Shown: piece after piece, positions 60,689-64,000 of the stretch
How the letters are laid out: each line of letters begins with the position of its first letter
How positions within the stretch are numbered: the first letter of the stretch is position 1
DNA from: Saccharopolyspora hirsuta
GTDB taxonomy: Bacteria; Actinomycetota; Actinomycetes; Mycobacteriales; Pseudonocardiaceae
Reading direction: 5' to 3'
Length of the DNA: 64,000 nt
Assembly (NCBI RefSeq): GCF_008630535.1
Contig: NZ_VWPH01000005.1
Location: forward strand, 186,001 to 250,000
The notes under the pieces: generated by a model
Databases searched by the model: none
What the model was told of the DNA's origin: nothing
What the model saw: only the letters and a program-made list of their open reading frames with translations
Program-made: the position numbers and the translations under genes

Positions 60689-62998
60689 CTAGGTGGCGGC
60701 TTCCTGCTGCCCGGCGATCCACGCGGCGATCTGCGTGCGCGAGCCGAAGTCGAGCTTGGTCAGGATGTGCTCGACGTGCGCTTCGGCGGTGCGCTGGCTG
60801 ATCACCAGCCGGGCCGCGATCTCCTTGTTCGACAGCCCCTGCGAGACGGCTTCGGCGACCTGGAACTCCCGGCGGGTCAGCGGGCCGCGCTGGGGCTCCC
60901 GGCGCACCGGTGCCGGACGCGGCTTGCCCCCGACCGCCGTCGCGAGGCCCTCCAGGAGCGGCAGGTTCGCGGTTTCGGCGGCGAGCTCGGCGAACGCGCC
61001 CTCCCCCAGCGCCGCGCGCGCCCGACCTTGCGCCCGGTACCGGTAGTCGAGCAGTTGTTGCGCGCCCATCAGCGGGACCCCGACCAGCTGCCACAGGCGG
61101 TCGAGGACGCCGAAGAGCCGGGCCGCCCGGTCGTGCTCGCCGCGCGAGACGTGCGACCACGCCAGCACCTCCGCGGCCATGCCGAGGCCGAAGAGGTCGT
61201 TGAAGCGGGACTTGATGCCGATGCTCTCCCGCAGGTGCGTCACGGCGTCGTCGGCATCGCCGCGCATCCAGCTCGCCAACCCGCGCACCACCAAACCCCA
61301 GGACCGGGTCCACAGCTCACCGGCCTCCGCGGTGATCTGCAGGCACTCCTGGGCGTACCCGCTGGCGCGGTCGGTCTCCCCGCGCAGGCAGGCCACCAGC
61401 CCGGCCTGCACCAGCGACATCACCATCGGGCTGGTGATCCTGGGGTGCGTCCGGTGGTAGGACCAGGCCCGCGCGGTGAGCGAGCTGGCCTCCTCCAGGT
61501 GCCCCTCGGCCATCGCGTCGACGCCCTGCAGGTGCAGGCCGAAGGCGGCCAGCCCGGCGTCGTTGAGCTGCTCGGCGACCGCGCTGCACCCCTCGGCCGT
61601 GGCCCGCCCCCGCACCAGGTCGCCCTGGTGGGAGGCCAGCCAGCTGCACACCCACAGCGCGGTCGCCCGCGGCGCGGTCGGGATGGCGTCCAGCGCCAGC
61701 AGGCGGTCCAGCCACTGCCGTCCCTCCGCGATCAGCCCGCAGGCCGTCCAGTAGAACCACAGTGCACCGGCCAGCCGCAGCCCCTCCTGCACCTGGCCCG
61801 GTTCGGTCGTGCAGAACTCCAGGGCGGCGCGCAGGTTGTCGTGCTCGGCGGCGATGCGAGCGCGCCACCGGAGCTGGTCCGGGCCGAACCACTCGCGCCC
61901 GCCCCGCTCGGCCAGGGCGAGGTAGTGGTCCCGGTGCAGGCGGCGCAGCCGGGTCCGCTCGTCGTCGGCCAGCAGGCCGCGGCCGTACTCGCGGACCGTC
62001 GCCAGCAGGCGGTAGCGGGTGGTTCCGGTGGGGGTCCGCTCGCGGGTGAGGATCGACTTGTCCACCAGCGACGCCATCAGCTCCAGCACGGTCTCCGGGC
62101 CGAGCCCGGGGCCGCTGCAGACGTCCTCGACCGCCGCCAGGTCCATGCCGCCGGAGAACACCGACATCCGCGCCCACAGCAGGCGTTCCTCCGCCGAGCA
62201 CAGCTCGTAGCTCCAGTCCATGGTGGCCTGCAGCGTCTGGTGCCGCGGCAGCGCGCTCCGGTTGCCCGCCAGCAGCCGGAAGCGGTCCCCGATCCGCGCC
62301 AGCAGCTCGTCCACCGACAGGAACCGGGTGCGCGCGGCGGCCAGTTCGATCGCCAGCGGGATGCCGTCCAGCTCCCGGCACAACCGCGCGACCGCGCCGT
62401 CCTGGTCCGGGGTCGGCCGGGAACCCGCGGCCTCGGCCCGCTCGGCGAACAGCCGCACCGAGTTGCCCGCGTCCGCCCCGGCCTGGTGCGCCTCGGTGAC
62501 CGGGAGCGTCGGCACCACCACGACGTGCTCGCCGTAGACGTCCAGCGGCTGCCTGCTGGTGGCCAGGATCCGCAGCTCGGGAGCGACGTCGAGCAGCATC
62601 GTGCACGCCTTGACGCAGCCGTCCAGCACCTGTTCGCAGTTGTCCAGGACGAGGAGGATCTCCTTGTCCTCGACGTAGTCGGCGAGCACGTGCGCCACGC
62701 CGCGGGCGGACCAGTCCTGGATGCCCAGCGCCTGCGCCGCGGTGTGCACGACCAGGTCGTCGTCGTGCACCTCGGCCAGCTCGACCAGCCACGCGCCGTC
62801 GCGGTAGGAGCGGCCGAGCTGGGTGGCCACGCGCAGCGCCAGCCGGGTCTTGCCGACCCCGCCGACACCGGTGAGCGTCACCATCCGCGAATTGGCCAGC
62901 GCTTGCCGGACGTCGACGCATTCCTGCCGACGGTCCACGAAGCTCGTGCGCTCGGCCGGGAGGTTGCCCACCCGCCTGCGCGCCGTCCGACTGGTCAC
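60689..62998 (-). CDS. AfsR-like ATPase with LuxR-type HTH
   Basis: A 769-residue regulator. The N-terminal NB-ARC-like ATPase has Walker A in TLTGVGGVGKTRLALRVA, Walker B in LLVLDNCEQVLD and the sensor region LRILATSRQPLDV, plus ELDGIPLAIELAAARTR. A TPR-like middle part (about 400-650) may sense ligands. The C-terminal LuxR HTH is LTRREFQVAEAVSQGLSNKE with AAEAHVEHIL-like sequence to residue 765. Start GTG at 62998. It is a typical single-component actinomycete regulator with no identified target; the ACTACGTA repeat may be one. Confidence 0.92.
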   Translation of the reverse strand: MTSRTARRRVGNLPAERTSFVDRRQECVDVRQALANSRMVTLTGVGGVGKTRLALRVATQLGRSYRDGAWLVELAEVHDDDLVVHTAAQALGIQDWSARGVAHVLADYVEDKEILLVLDNCEQVLDGCVKACTMLLDVAPELRILATSRQPLDVYGEHVVVVPTLPVTEAHQAGADAGNSVRLFAERAEAAGSRPTPDQDGAVARLCRELDGIPLAIELAAARTRFLSVDELLARIGDRFRLLAGNRSALPRHQTLQATMDWSYELCSAEERLLWARMSVFSGGMDLAAVEDVCSGPGLGPETVLELMASLVDKSILTRERTPTGTTRYRLLATVREYGRGLLADDERTRLRRLHRDHYLALAERGGREWFGPDQLRWRARIAAEHDNLRAALEFCTTEPGQVQEGLRLAGALWFYWTACGLIAEGRQWLDRLLALDAIPTAPRATALWVCSWLASHQGDLVRGRATAEGCSAVAEQLNDAGLAAFGLHLQGVDAMAEGHLEEASSLTARAWSYHRTHPRITSPMVMSLVQAGLVACLRGETDRASGYAQECLQITAEAGELWTRSWGLVVRGLASWMRGDADDAVTHLRESIGIKSRFNDLFGLGMAAEVLAWSHVSRGEHDRAARLFGVLDRLWQLVGVPLMGAQQLLDYRYRAQGRARAALGEGAFAELAAETANLPLLEGLATAVGGKPRPAPVRREPQRGPLTRREFQVAEAVSQGLSNKEIAARLVISQRTAEAHVEHILTKLDFGSRTQIAAWIAGQQEAAT

Positions 62999-63067
62999 TC
63001 CGGTCCCACCAGGGATTGGTTGGAAAACCGTGCACCGCCAGCCTACGCCGCAAGTGCGCGGTCGTGT

Positions 63068-63868
63068 TCACATCGCGCGGCCGATGGGCACCGTCGGCAG
63101 GTCGACCGCGTGGCCGCCGCCGTCGGCGACGAGGACCGCGCCGGTGATGAACGACGCCTCGTCGGAGGCCAGGAACCGGCACACGGCGGCGATCTCGCCC
63201 GGCTCGGCGGCCCGGCGCAGCGGGAGGTCGGCGGTGACCGCCGCGTACCCGGACTCGCGGTCGGGCAGGTCGGCGGCCGCGGCGAAGTCTGCCATCTCCT
63301 GGTCGGACATCGGGGTGCGCACCCACCCGGGGCAGATAGCGTTGACCCGCACGCCGCGCGGCCCGTAGTCGCGGGCCATGGAGCGGGTCAGCCCGATCAG
63401 GGCGTGCTTGCCCACGGTGTAGCCCGCCACCTCGGGACCGGCGAACAGCCCGGCGACCGAGGACATCACCACGATGTTGCCGCGGGCCTCGACCAAGGCG
63501 GGCAGCGCCGCCCGGCACATCACGAACGCGCTGTTCAGGTTGCCGTCGAGGCTGCGCCGCCAGTCCTCGTCGGTGGTGTCGGCGACCGCGGACATGCCGT
63601 GCCCGCCCGCGTTGACCACCAGCACGTCCAGGCGGCCGAACTCGGCCAGGGTGCGGTCGACGACCGCGCGGGCGTCGGCGTCCACCGACGAGTCCCCCGG
63701 CACCGCGAGCGCGCCCGTGGCCGCGGCCACCTCGTCGAGCGGCGCCCGGCGGCGCCCGGTGACGACCACCCGCGCCCCTTCGCCTGCGAGCCGAGCGGCC
63801 GTCGCGGCGCCGATCCCGGTGCCGCCCCCGGTGATCAGCACGACCTTGCCGTCGAACGCCTCCGCCAC
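63068..63868 (-). CDS. Short-chain dehydrogenase/reductase
   Basis: A 266-residue SDR of the FabG/glucose-1-dehydrogenase type. TGGGTGIGAATAARLAGEG is the nucleotide motif, NAGGHG the NNAG-like motif, and SSVAGLFAGPEVAGYTVGKH has the catalytic Ser and Tyr. The C-terminal ITGAVLVADGGGHAVDLP is typical. The GTG at 63868 lies 6 bases after GGAGGA, so I exclude the further open frame to 63991. The substrate is unknown. Confidence 0.9.
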   Translation of the reverse strand: MAEAFDGKVVLITGGGTGIGAATAARLAGEGARVVVTGRRRAPLDEVAAATGALAVPGDSSVDADARAVVDRTLAEFGRLDVLVVNAGGHGMSAVADTTDEDWRRSLDGNLNSAFVMCRAALPALVEARGNIVVMSSVAGLFAGPEVAGYTVGKHALIGLTRSMARDYGPRGVRVNAICPGWVRTPMSDQEMADFAAAADLPDRESGYAAVTADLPLRRAAEPGEIAAVCRFLASDEASFITGAVLVADGGGHAVDLPTVPIGRAM

Positions 63869-63957
63869 CGCACTTCCTCCGATCTTCGCGCCGAAACCGG
63901 GCTCCAGGCTCCCAGATCCCGGCGGCGCAGCCCCGCGTCCGGACGGAGCATTCCCGG

Positions 63958-64000
63958 TCAGACCGCGCTGGGCAGCACCAGGAAGCACCACGCCAGCACC
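63958..64000 (-). CDS. Possible 3' end of a membrane protein, cut by the window edge
   Basis: Read leftward, the last 43 bases encode VLAWCFLVLPSAV before a TGA at 63958-63960. The hydrophobic content fits the end of a membrane protein, but 13 residues are too few for identification. Confidence 0.3.
   Translation of the reverse strand, partial: VLAWCFLVLPSAV

Overview
The window is very GC-rich DNA with strong third-position GC bias, frequent GTG starts and 4-base ATGA/GTGA gene overlaps. The protein repertoire includes an Rpf/LysM protein, MurT-GatD with a zinc ribbon, Ku, a rifampicin phosphotransferase with its upstream element, and actinobacterial PaaD/PaaE. Together these point to an actinomycete of the Pseudonocardiaceae type (Saccharopolyspora-like). 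I see no rRNA, tRNA, CRISPR array, insertion sequence or prophage. It reads as ordinary chromosomal DNA with a catabolic and redox flavour.

Layout. 1-7.7 kb: the 3' end of an acyl-CoA dehydrogenase gene, a DoxX protein, cell-wall genes (murJ facing a murT-gatD operon), small membrane proteins, and an Rpf-type muralytic enzyme behind a long folded leader RNA. 7.7-11.3 kb: a PadR-controlled ABC exporter operon. 11.3-25.4 kb: a formate dehydrogenase operon whose catalytic subunit contains an in-frame TGA followed by a textbook bacterial SECIS hairpin, and about 6 kb away selA and selB on the other strand. Between them lie two redox/hydrolase blocks, including an EphD-like hydrolase-SDR fusion with a diiron-like protein and a ferredoxin-type reductase. 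25.5-26.5 kb: Ku. 26.6-35.1 kb: a phenylacetate cluster (paaZABCDE leftward, paaI-paaK-tetR rightward) with shared operator-like boxes.

35.6-48.8 kb is mixed: a hypothetical protein, a phytoene/squalene synthase relative, an intracellular subtilisin-like protease with tandem 21-bp repeats at its promoter, an SDR, a universal stress protein, an IclR-regulated gene next to a P450 and an exporter, two very small genes, an MFS transporter, a GNAT protein and an RluA-like pseudouridine synthase. 48.8-51.7 kb: a rifampicin phosphotransferase preceded by a rifamycin-associated element. 52.5-59.6 kb: a LysR-centred catabolic region in which a leftward set (MHS transporter, cyclase-family hydrolase, AtoE-like transporter, YCII protein) and a rightward CoA-transferase pair carry nearly the same 21-bp box in their promoters, suggesting one regulon. 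59.5-64 kb: two tiny genes, a SnoaL-like protein, a large ATPase-LuxR regulator and an SDR.

The strongest signals are the selenocysteine formate dehydrogenase with SECIS and selAB, the RAE-rph unit, the LysR regulon with matched operators, and the EphD-like/diiron/reductase operon, which may be an uncharacterised oxygenase system.
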